A DNA stretch of 64,000 nt from NCBI RefSeq assembly GCF_023700745.1, contig NZ_JAMPYG010000003.1, forward strand, positions 186,001 to 250,000, read 5' to 3'. This DNA comes from Rhodoferax sp. GTDB taxonomy: Bacteria; Pseudomonadota; Gammaproteobacteria; Burkholderiales; Burkholderiaceae_C. Both the position numbers and the translations under genes were made by a program. Under the pieces are notes generated by a model, which was given only the letters and a program-made list of their open reading frames with translations, was not told where the DNA came from and did no database searches. Shown here piece after piece: positions 8,624 through 15,669 of the stretch (positions are counted from its first letter, which is position 1; the number at the start of each line of letters is the position of its first letter).

Positions 8624-9239
8624 AGATTGTCTCGTCCACGTCGTTGACGATGATGCGGGCCTGCGCCGCTCCCTTCGCTTCCTGCTCGATTCGGTGGGCT
8701 GGAACGTCAAGCTCTACGCCTCGGCGGAAGAATTCCTCGACCTTGCCGCCCCGCCAACCCAGCCATCTTGCCTGCTGCTCGACATCCGCATGCCGGCCAT
8801 GAGTGGCCTGGAACTGCAACAGGTGCTGCGCGAACGCGGGGTGCATTTGCCGATTCTGTTCATGACCGGCCACGCCGATGTGTCGATGGCCGTCCAGGCC
8901 TTGAAATCCGGCGCCAGCGATTTCATCGAGAAGCCGTTCAAGGACCAGATGCTGCTCGATACCGTGGCCACCGCCATCCGGCACAGTGCCGAGGCGCTGG
9001 AGGAAACGCAGCGGCGCAATGCCGCCCTGGCGGTGCTGGCCACGCTGTCACCCCGGGAAAGAGAAGCTGCCAGCCTGATCGCGCGCGGTCAACCCAACAA
9101 ACTGATTGCAGCCAGCCTGGGCATCAGCGAAAAGACTGTGCACATCCACCGCCAGCACATCATGGAAAAGGCCGCCATCTCATCCGCCGCCGAACTGGCC
9201 CGCCTGATGCTGCGGGCCGATCCAGCGGCACTGGATTAA
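8607..9239 (+). CDS. ttrR: Tetrathionate respiration response regulator TtrR (FixJ/LuxR type)
   Basis: The 210-residue regulator has a receiver domain (VHVVDDDAGLRRSL, phospho-acceptor Asp59 in LLLDIRMPAMSG, MTGHADVSMAVQALKSGASDFIEKPF) and a LuxR-type helix-turn-helix (LSPREREAASLIARGQ, KLIAASLGISEKTVHIHR). The ATG at 8607 lies within the end of ttrS, implying translational coupling. The expected target is the ttrBCA promoter, whose 5' region holds an inverted repeat at 14225-14247. It converges on ttrA with 11 bases between stops. Confidence 0.9.
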   Translation: MTYPPEDCLVHVVDDDAGLRRSLRFLLDSVGWNVKLYASAEEFLDLAAPPTQPSCLLLDIRMPAMSGLELQQVLRERGVHLPILFMTGHADVSMAVQALKSGASDFIEKPFKDQMLLDTVATAIRHSAEALEETQRRNAALAVLATLSPREREAASLIARGQPNKLIAASLGISEKTVHIHRQHIMEKAAISSAAELARLMLRADPAALD

Positions 9240-9250
9240 CGCTGCGTCGC

Positions 9251-12200
9251 TCAGGCCCGGCGCAGGGTCGCCGGCAAGCCGTTACGCACCGCGGCACCGG
9301 AGACGGAATCAACCCAAGGCGATTTGTCAGGGCGAGTCGGGTCGATCAAACCAATCTCATTCAAGTTGACCCCAGCAGCCAGACGGCGGTCCTGCGGCTG
9401 GCGCACCTCGCCCAGGCGATGCGCCCGTGCACCCAGCTCGCGATGTCCGAAACCATGCTCGAAGGCCGCCACCCCCGGCGTGATGCCGGCGTGCACCATG
9501 ACCCGGGCCTTGAGGCTGCCCGCCGGCGTCGTGATCACGGTCAGATCACCCATCTTCACATGCAGGCGACGGGCATCGTCCGGATGGATCAGCACCGGGT
9601 TTTCCGGATGCAGGCCAAGCAGGCGGGTCGCCCCGATCGAGTACGGGTTTTGCAGCGCCGACTTGTAGCTGACCAGTTGCATGGGCCACTTGTCGGCCGG
9701 ATAGAGCTTGCGCACCGGTGTGCCATCGGCAAACGAGGGCTCGACCCAGCTCGCGCAACCGCTGAAACGTTTGCCCGTCAGGCTGTTCTTCGAGGCACCC
9801 ACGTTCTCGTTCCACAGATGGGACATGGCTTTCATCGGATTTCGCATCCATTCCGGATTTTCTTCGTCATAGGCGTCCTTGCCCGGCTGGTAGCGGCCAC
9901 CCCGACTGAACAGGAAGGCCACCTTGGCCACCTCTTCAGGTTTCAGCGTCTTTTCCAGCAACGGGCGAATGCGTTCGACACCACTGAGGCGGATATCTTC
10001 CTCGGTGGCATCGGCCACCGGCTCCTTGCCCAGCCAGGCAACATTGGCGCCGCCACGCAGATACCAATCTTCAGGTGTATTCAGGGCATAGGTGTTGCCG
10101 TCCGGATCGCTGAGGGCCCCCGCGCCAAAGCCGGGCAGTTGCATGGCCTTGGCCAGCGCGATGAAGAAAGTTTCCATGCCAATGGCGCGCCCCTCGGGGG
10201 TCTTCGCCGCCTTGGGCTCAATGACCGGCCAGCGGGCGCCCATCGCCTTGGTCGGCACGCCGTTCCAGGCGGCGACCCAGCCCCAGCTCTCGTACATCAG
10301 CGAATCCGGAATGATGTAGTCGGCATAGGCGTTGCTTTCGTTGATGAAAGGATCGACCGAGATGATCAGTGGCAGCTTCTTCGGGTCCGCCAGGTCCTTG
10401 GCAATCTTGTTGCGCAGGCCGGTGACGCCGTAAAGCGGATTGGATGACCAGAGCACCAGCGCCTTCAAGGCATAAGGGTAGCCGCTGATCCCGCCCGGCA
10501 GGATTTCGGTGGTGAGTCCGGGCGCATTGGGAAACCATGGCGCCGTTGCCGGATAGGGTTTGTTGTCGGCTTTCCTGGCGGCAAATTCGGCGGTTTTTTC
10601 ATAAGGTACATTGCGCCCCAGCGGCGTGCCGGATGGCTTGACCATGCCGGCAAAGGAGGCAAGGTTATAGCGAGGCCCCTCGCCACTGTCCTTGAAGCCG
10701 CCGCCGTTGGCGACAAAACCGCCCTTCCAGTTGATGTTGCCCAGCAGCGCGTTGATGCTCATCAGCGCATAGGCGTTGTAGAAACCGCTGCCACTCATCA
10801 TGCCCCCGTGGGCGATCACCGAAGCGCGCTTGCCGTGCGAGGCCAGCTCCTGGGCCAGCGCCGCCAGGGTATCGGCCGGGATGCCGCAAGCCTGGGCATA
10901 GGCGCCAAGCTCCAGCCGCATGGCTTCTTCACGCAGCAATTGCAGCGACGACTTGACCCTAATCTCCTGACCACCAAGCGTCAACACGGTGTCGACGAAC
11001 AAGGCGGCTGGGCCCTTGGCCTGGTCACTCAGCACCGGCTTGCCGGTATCGTCAAGACAAACGAAAGCATCGCCTTCTTTGTAGCGCTGTTCTTCAGGCA
11101 TTTCGACGCCAAGGTCGGAGGCGCGCAGGAAGCGCCGCTCACGCGGATGTTTCGGTTCCACGACGACCAGATGGGTCGCGTTGGAGAACGAGGGCTCGCC
11201 ATTTTCCCTGGCCAGTTCGGCATTCGGAAAACCCAGAAAACGGCTGTCGATACGCTCGTTCTCGAACAGCCAGCGGATGATGGCCATGGCCATCGCACCG
11301 TCGGTTCCAGGACGGATCGGCAACCAGCGGCCGCGGTCACCGCTGGCGCGGTTGTCGGCATGCGTCAGCACCGGATCGACCACCACGTAGGACAGTTTGC
11401 CCTCAGTGCGTGCTTTGGCGACCAAAGTACCCTGGCGCTTGAACGGGTTGCCGGCCTGTCCCGGTGCCGTGCCGACAAAGAGCACAAACTCGGCGTTGGA
11501 GAAATCCGGCTTGCAGTGCGGCATGGCCTTCATGTCGCCGAACAGAGCGCCCGAACCCGAACGGTAGGAGCCGCCACAATAAGAGCCATGGCCAACGAAG
11601 TTGATGGTGCCGTAGGCCTGCTGAAAAAAGCGGCGGGCGAAGCTCTCACGGCCATCGTTGACGCTGGACAGTACCGCCACCTGGTTGACCCGGGGCCCAA
11701 GCGCCGGTTGGGCACTGTCGATGGGCGTTTGCAGATCACGCAGCGCAGCCAGTCCATCCACATGGCCTTCGCCAAACAGATCACCGCCTTCCACCACTTC
11801 CTTGAGCAGTTGGTCAAAGGCAATCGGTTCCCATTGACCGCTGTTGCGCGCCCCCACACGTTTTAAAGGTGTCAACACACGGTACGGCGAGTCGATCTGC
11901 TGGGCCACGGCATTGCCACGCCCACAGGCGGTGGAGCGCCCCTCCAGCCCCTTGCCCTTGTGGGCAGAAATGGCAATGAAACTCTCGCGCACGCTGGCTT
12001 TCATCGGCAGGTGCGGGTCGGTTGACAAGGGGCTGTAAGGGTTGCCCGCCACCCGCAAGACCTTGCCTGAGGTACGATCGATGCGCACGCGCACGCCGCA
12101 CATCGTGGTGCACCCCAGACAGGTTGTGTAGCTGACTTGCTGGTTGGGGTTGAGCTCCAGCTGCCCCTGACGATCCACACGGAACTCGGGTGCCGGGGCT

Positions 12201-12337
12201 TCCCCCGCCGTCTTGTGCCTGGGAGCATCCTTGCCGAGGAGTTTGCCGACAACACGGCCAGCCGTTTCGGAATAGCCGACGGCAAAGGCGGCCAGACCGC
12301 CGAGTGCCAGAACCTGGCGACGCTTGCTGATTTTCAT
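9251..12337 (-). CDS. ttrA: Tetrathionate reductase catalytic subunit A (molybdopterin oxidoreductase)
   Basis: The 1028-residue periplasmic enzyme reduces tetrathionate to thiosulfate. It begins with a twin-arginine leader (KRRQVLALGGLAAF), then a [4Fe-4S] site formed by Cys in TTCLGCTTMCGV and a later Cys in GRSTACGRGNA. The molybdopterin domains carry FVGHGSYCGGSYRSGSGALFG (probable Cys ligand to Mo), IRPGTDGAMAMAIIRWL, and a C-terminal dinucleotide-binding domain (PVLIHPDDARRLHVKMGDLTVI). Length and motifs fit TtrA rather than PhsA or PsrA. It is last in ttrB-ttrC-ttrA; 11 bases separate it from ttrC. Confidence 0.92.
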   Translation of the reverse strand: MKISKRRQVLALGGLAAFAVGYSETAGRVVGKLLGKDAPRHKTAGEAPAPEFRVDRQGQLELNPNQQVSYTTCLGCTTMCGVRVRIDRTSGKVLRVAGNPYSPLSTDPHLPMKASVRESFIAISAHKGKGLEGRSTACGRGNAVAQQIDSPYRVLTPLKRVGARNSGQWEPIAFDQLLKEVVEGGDLFGEGHVDGLAALRDLQTPIDSAQPALGPRVNQVAVLSSVNDGRESFARRFFQQAYGTINFVGHGSYCGGSYRSGSGALFGDMKAMPHCKPDFSNAEFVLFVGTAPGQAGNPFKRQGTLVAKARTEGKLSYVVVDPVLTHADNRASGDRGRWLPIRPGTDGAMAMAIIRWLFENERIDSRFLGFPNAELARENGEPSFSNATHLVVVEPKHPRERRFLRASDLGVEMPEEQRYKEGDAFVCLDDTGKPVLSDQAKGPAALFVDTVLTLGGQEIRVKSSLQLLREEAMRLELGAYAQACGIPADTLAALAQELASHGKRASVIAHGGMMSGSGFYNAYALMSINALLGNINWKGGFVANGGGFKDSGEGPRYNLASFAGMVKPSGTPLGRNVPYEKTAEFAARKADNKPYPATAPWFPNAPGLTTEILPGGISGYPYALKALVLWSSNPLYGVTGLRNKIAKDLADPKKLPLIISVDPFINESNAYADYIIPDSLMYESWGWVAAWNGVPTKAMGARWPVIEPKAAKTPEGRAIGMETFFIALAKAMQLPGFGAGALSDPDGNTYALNTPEDWYLRGGANVAWLGKEPVADATEEDIRLSGVERIRPLLEKTLKPEEVAKVAFLFSRGGRYQPGKDAYDEENPEWMRNPMKAMSHLWNENVGASKNSLTGKRFSGCASWVEPSFADGTPVRKLYPADKWPMQLVSYKSALQNPYSIGATRLLGLHPENPVLIHPDDARRLHVKMGDLTVITTPAGSLKARVMVHAGITPGVAAFEHGFGHRELGARAHRLGEVRQPQDRRLAAGVNLNEIGLIDPTRPDKSPWVDSVSGAAVRNGLPATLRRA

Positions 12338-12348
12338 GATCGAACTCC

Positions 12349-13419
12349 TCAGACTTCCGCCGGCTCATCCCAAGGGACAAGACTGGTCAGAACAATGTAA
12401 ATGGTGAGACACAGACCGACCATGCCGACGATGCCAAGCAGGCCATCGGGCGTCAGGGTCAGGACATAGCGCGAGGTCGTGGCGCCCATCTTGGGCAGGC
12501 TCTGGCTGACCATCAAAACGATCCAGCGCACCAGCCAGGCACCCTGCAGGGCAAACAGCGCAGGCAAGAGCAGCGTATGACGCCGGGCGCTGGCAAGCCA
12601 CAGCGTCAGCACGGTGCTGCCGATCAGCCAGGCGCCCGTGACCCACCAACTGAACGCGCCCTGCATGGCGGCCAGCGCTTCGGCCGCGGCGCTCGACAGG
12701 CCGGAGGCGCCAAGCAGCCCCCAGACGGCCAGCAACAGCAGGCTCGCCCACTGGCTGTACGCCAGCCAGCGATTGAGCAAAGGCGCAGCCGCCCGGTTGC
12801 CGCTCATGACTTCGAACAGGCCGGTCATGCCCAGGCCGCCACTCAAGGCCGAGACAAGCAGGAGCAGCGGCAGCACCGGACTGTGCCAAAGTGCGCGGGC
12901 CTGCACCACCATCACTTCCATGCCGGTATAGAGCAGGATCAGCGCGGCGCCGATGCTGCCGACGAGTGCCGCCATTCTGATGGCGCCGGGGTTGTCATGG
13001 CCACCGTAGGCCAGCCTACGGTACAGTCCGGCAAATTTTTCGCCGCTTTGCCCCATTGCCGCCAGTTGCGGCCGCAGACAGAGCCAGGCATAGAGGCACA
13101 GACCGAACATATAAACGGGGATGAAGAATGCGCCCCAGGCCATCCACGAGCCAGAATTCGGGTGCAGGTAGAAATTGAGGAAACGGCCTGGCTGGTGCAG
13201 GTCGGCCAGCAAGGCCACCGGTCCCGTCAAACCGCACACCAGTGCCACCAGCAAGGCTCGCCGGGAAACGCCACGCCAATCAGGACGGCGCCAGACCAGA
13301 CCCGGCAAGGACAAAAAGAAAGCCGTCGTGGAAATCCCGATCAGGAAAAAATAGCTTACCGCCCAGGGCAGCCAGGCCGGTTCCCGCGCAAAACCCAACA
13401 CTTCAACTGTCGTGTTCAT
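12349..13419 (-). CDS. ttrC: Tetrathionate reductase membrane subunit C (NrfD family)
   Basis: The 356-residue integral membrane protein has about nine hydrophobic segments of the NrfD/PsrC type (for example VSYFFLIGISTTAFFLSLPG, LLVALVCGLTGPVALLADL, and a C-terminal GIVGMVGLCLTIYIVL). It would anchor TtrA/TtrB and pass quinol electrons to TtrB. The Asp in LLADLHQPGRF is at the position seen in NrfD-family quinol sites. The ATG at 13419 (MNTTVEV) is chosen because GGAGG lies six bases upstream; an ATG at 13425 would sit directly on that sequence. The gene starts 2 bases after the ttrB stop. Confidence 0.9.
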   Translation of the reverse strand: MNTTVEVLGFAREPAWLPWAVSYFFLIGISTTAFFLSLPGLVWRRPDWRGVSRRALLVALVCGLTGPVALLADLHQPGRFLNFYLHPNSGSWMAWGAFFIPVYMFGLCLYAWLCLRPQLAAMGQSGEKFAGLYRRLAYGGHDNPGAIRMAALVGSIGAALILLYTGMEVMVVQARALWHSPVLPLLLLVSALSGGLGMTGLFEVMSGNRAAAPLLNRWLAYSQWASLLLLAVWGLLGASGLSSAAAEALAAMQGAFSWWVTGAWLIGSTVLTLWLASARRHTLLLPALFALQGAWLVRWIVLMVSQSLPKMGATTSRYVLTLTPDGLLGIVGMVGLCLTIYIVLTSLVPWDEPAEV

Positions 13420-13421
13420 GT

Positions 13422-14147
13422 TCATCCTCCTTGTTGTTCGGGGCGCCACATCATGTCGGCGGCAGAAGCGCCATCGACACGGCCGTCGAGGTGTTCCTCA
13501 AGGCCGATGTAGAACACCCGGGGTGACGTCTTGGCTTCCGGTTTCAGCACCTTGACCTTGCCGTCTGCCGCTTTCAGCCGCTTGCTGATGTCGCTGTCCG
13601 GATCATTGATGTCGCCAAAAATGCGTGCCCCGCCAACACAGGTTTCAACGCAGGCAGGCAGCAGCCCGGCTTCCAGCCGGTGGCTGCAGAAAGTGCATTT
13701 GTCAGCCTTGCCGGTGTGGTGGTTGATGAAGCGCGCGTCGTACGGGCAGGCCTGGACGCAGTAAGCACAGCCGACGCAACGGTCCCCGTCCACCAGCACG
13801 ATGCCGTCCTCGCGCTTGAAGGTGGCACCGACCGGGCAGACGGGAATGCAGGGCGGCTGTTCGCAGTGGTTGCACAGACGCGGCAGCACGGCAAGGCCGG
13901 TTTTGCCGTCCTGGCCAGTGACCGCGTAGGTTGCCACCACCGTGCGGAATTGGCCCTCGGGGGAAGCGTTTTCCATGGAACAGGCCATGGTGCAGGCCTG
14001 ACAGGCAATGCACCGCCGGGTATCGACCAGCATCGACCAATGCGGACCCCTTGTTTCTGCGGCCATGGCCGGAAGAGCCAGGCCCGCGGTGACGGCCGGC
14101 AACGCCGCGAAGAAGGTGCGCCGGGAAGGATGAGGATGAGCGCTCAT
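13422..14147 (-). CDS. ttrB: Tetrathionate reductase iron-sulfur subunit B
   Basis: The 241-residue electron-transfer subunit has a Tat-type leader (PSRRTFFAALPAVTAGLAL) and four cysteine clusters binding four [4Fe-4S] centres: CIACQACTMAC, CNHCEQPPCIPVC, CVGCAYCVQAC and the fourth, KCTFCSHRLEAGLLPAC. This is the usual DMSO-reductase-type B subunit passing electrons from TtrC to TtrA. The ATG at 14147 has GGAG eight bases upstream. That GGAG lies inside a perfect hairpin (14153-14175), which may affect translation of the first gene of the operon. Confidence 0.92.
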   Translation of the reverse strand: MSAHPHPSRRTFFAALPAVTAGLALPAMAAETRGPHWSMLVDTRRCIACQACTMACSMENASPEGQFRTVVATYAVTGQDGKTGLAVLPRLCNHCEQPPCIPVCPVGATFKREDGIVLVDGDRCVGCAYCVQACPYDARFINHHTGKADKCTFCSHRLEAGLLPACVETCVGGARIFGDINDPDSDISKRLKAADGKVKVLKPEAKTSPRVFYIGLEEHLDGRVDGASAADMMWRPEQQGG

Positions 14148-14152
14148 GCAAA

Positions 14153-14175
14153 GCTCCGTTTTTTGATGACGGAGC
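14153..14175 (-). promoter_or_regulatory. Hairpin covering the ribosome-binding site of ttrB
   Basis: GCTCCGT at 14153-14159 pairs perfectly with ACGGAGC at 14169-14175 around a 9-base loop. On the minus strand the 3' arm contains GGAG, the probable Shine-Dalgarno of ttrB, five bases before the ATG. Folding of the mRNA would hide it. The pairing is seen directly; a regulatory role is inference. Confidence 0.5.
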
Positions 14176-14224
14176 AAGATTAAGCGTTGCGCTCAAAATT
14201 GAAAATGAGAAGAAATATACATGG

Positions 14225-14247
14225 CCGTAGGTAAAAATCCCTAGGCG
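14225..14247. promoter_or_regulatory. Inverted repeat upstream of ttrB, candidate TtrR operator
   Basis: Half-sites C(C/G)TAGG and CCTA(G/C)G are separated by 8 bases rich in A/T (minus strand CCTAGG-N8-CCTACG). The site lies about 80-100 bases upstream of the ttrB start, a usual position for a LuxR/FixJ-type activator site. No sequence of this kind was found before ttrS. Assignment to TtrR is inference from position. Confidence 0.4.
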
Positions 14248-14273
14248 CTTTTTATGGCGCCAGGTCTTCGCAA

Positions 14274-14396
14274 CTATTTGTCCTGACTGTGTGCGTACAG
14301 CGGCAGCACCTTGGGCAGATTGGCCTCAATGTCGGCAATGCGGGTGTTGCCGGAGGGGTGGGGCGAGAGCCATTGTGGCGGTGCGCCTTTGCTGGC
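14274..14396 (-). pseudogene. Remnant: duplicated 3' end of the M48 protease gene
   Basis: Read on the minus strand this encodes ASKGAPPQWLSPHPSGN, then TRIADIEANLPKVLPLYA and HSQDK-stop. The intact protease at 14809-15654 ends in the same way, with changes such as K/R, P/T, T/S, E/Q, H/R and D/N. The remnant keeps the stop codon and about 40 C-terminal codons and has no 5' part. Point differences at both silent and replacement sites show it is not a recent exact duplication. It ends at GCTGGC (14391-14396), where rsmI-like sequence begins. Confidence 0.85.
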
Positions 14397-14470
14397 TCGC
14401 CGTCATCACCGGCGAGCCGCGCAATGCGCTGTATGAACTGGCCCTGGGCTTGAAGGACAAAACTAGCTGA
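14391..14470 (+). pseudogene. Remnant: duplicated 3' end of rsmI
   Basis: From 14404 to 14461 the sequence is identical over 58 bases to 6653-6710 in rsmI. It is preceded by GCTGGC(T)CGCCG, which also matches rsmI at 6641-6651 with a single extra base. The frame ends ...LGLKDKTS-stop against LGLKDKAA-stop in the intact gene. The six bases GCTGGC are common to the M48 remnant and to rsmI, so the two remnants are fused at a microhomology. This is probably the original end of rsmI before the ttr genes were inserted. Confidence 0.85.
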
Positions 14471-14482
14471 GCTGCCGATAAG

Positions 14483-14722
14483 TCAGATTGCGAGGATTTT
14501 CATCGCCTTGCCGAGCATATCGACCGAATCTTGGTGTTTACCAGCCTTGTGCAGGGTTTCACCTTCGGCGCGCAACTTCTTCACCTCTGACAATTGTTCT
14601 GAAGTGAGTTTGGGACTCGTGGCCAGCGCTGCGTCGATCTTCTTCATGTCAGCGGGGCAATGAAAGGCCAGCGCCGAGGTGCTGATGATCAGGGTGCCAA
14701 GCAGTATAAAAATTTTGCGCAT
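14483..14722 (-). CDS. Small secreted protein of unknown function
   Basis: The 79-residue protein starts with a clear signal peptide (MRKIFILLGTLIISTSALA), leaving a mature part of about 60 residues. That part is rich in charged residues and predicted helical (MKKIDAALATSPKLTSEQL, VKKLRAEGETLHKAGKHQD). AGAGGAAAA stands just upstream of the ATG. I do not recognise a family with certainty. It lies between the insertion scar and the M48 protease, so it was probably the original neighbour of rsmI. It is transcribed in the same direction as the protease, 86 bases downstream of it. Confidence 0.65.
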   Translation of the reverse strand: MRKIFILLGTLIISTSALAFHCPADMKKIDAALATSPKLTSEQLSEVKKLRAEGETLHKAGKHQDSVDMLGKAMKILAI

Positions 14723-14808
14723 GGTGCTTTTCCTCTAACAGAGTGCGAAGCCGCACGGGATCGCCATTTAATCGCCAAGACATCGAAAAGTCAATAAAAC
14801 TGGCGCGG

Positions 14809-15654
14809 CTATTTGTTCTGACTGCGCGCATACAGCGGCAGCACCTTGGGCAGATTGGCCTGGATGTCGGCAATGCGGGAGTTGCCAGACGGGTGGGTCG
14901 AGAGCCATTGCGGCGGCGCGCCCCGGCTGGCAACGGCCATTTTCTGCCACAGCGTGACACCGGCGCGCGGATCAAAACCGGCGCGCGCGGCGAGTTCCAT
15001 GCCGACCAGGTCGGCATCGGATTCGTCGCTGCGGCTGAACTGCAGCGTGAGCAGCTGCGCGCCATAACTGGTCACGGTCTGACCCAACTGCCCCAAACCC
15101 AGCACATTGCTGAGCAAGTTGGCGCCGATGCTGGTGGCCGCACTTTTGCCCATGCGCGCTCTGGCGTGTTCGCGCAGCGCGTGGGCGATCTCGTGGCCCA
15201 TGACGGTGGCGACTTCGTCGTCGGTCAATTGCAACTGGTCCAGAATACCGCTGTAAAACGCGATCTTGCCGCCCGGCATGCAAAACGCATTGACCTGCCG
15301 GCTGCCGATCAGGTTGACCTCCCAGCGCCAGTTCTTGGCGCGCGGGTTCCAGCCCAGCGCATGGGGAATGATGCGTTGCGCAATGGCGCGCAAACGCCTG
15401 ACCTGGGGATGGTTCTTGCCGCCCAGTGCGTTTTGGGCGGCAGCCTGCTGCAGCATCTCGGCATACTGCTGGACGGCAGATTGCTCAACCGTTTCGGCCG
15501 GCACCAGCCGGCTGAACAACGAGTTGCCGCCCACCTCCACGCCCTCCCTGTCGCTGCCCTGTGCCAGCGCCAGGCCAGGCGACAGCAGCAGCAAGGCCAT
15601 GCCCTGAAGGAGCGGCCGGCGCTGGCAGTACAGGCAGGTGTGGTGGTTCGTCAT
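14809..15654 (-). CDS. Secreted M48 family zinc metalloprotease
   Basis: The 281-residue protein has a signal peptide after a short cysteine-bearing N-terminus (PLLQGMALLLLSPGLALAQG). The zinc motif is HEIAH at 154-158 in VMGHEIAHALREHARARMG, and the third ligand region is ESDAD at 211-215. The C-terminal APPQWLSTHPSGNSRIADI is typical of the LoiP/BepA-like M48C group. It should act in the periplasm on envelope proteins. A diverged copy of its 3' end lies 400 bases downstream at 14274-14396. Confidence 0.9.
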   Translation of the reverse strand: MTNHHTCLYCQRRPLLQGMALLLLSPGLALAQGSDREGVEVGGNSLFSRLVPAETVEQSAVQQYAEMLQQAAAQNALGGKNHPQVRRLRAIAQRIIPHALGWNPRAKNWRWEVNLIGSRQVNAFCMPGGKIAFYSGILDQLQLTDDEVATVMGHEIAHALREHARARMGKSAATSIGANLLSNVLGLGQLGQTVTSYGAQLLTLQFSRSDESDADLVGMELAARAGFDPRAGVTLWQKMAVASRGAPPQWLSTHPSGNSRIADIQANLPKVLPLYARSQNK

Positions 15655-15669
15655 GTCAACCAGAATCCG

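Noticed and set aside
6720..14273. Transposon carrying the ttr genes
   Set aside because: No transposase, integrase, terminal inverted repeats or target duplication is visible; the flanks are gene-end remnants instead.
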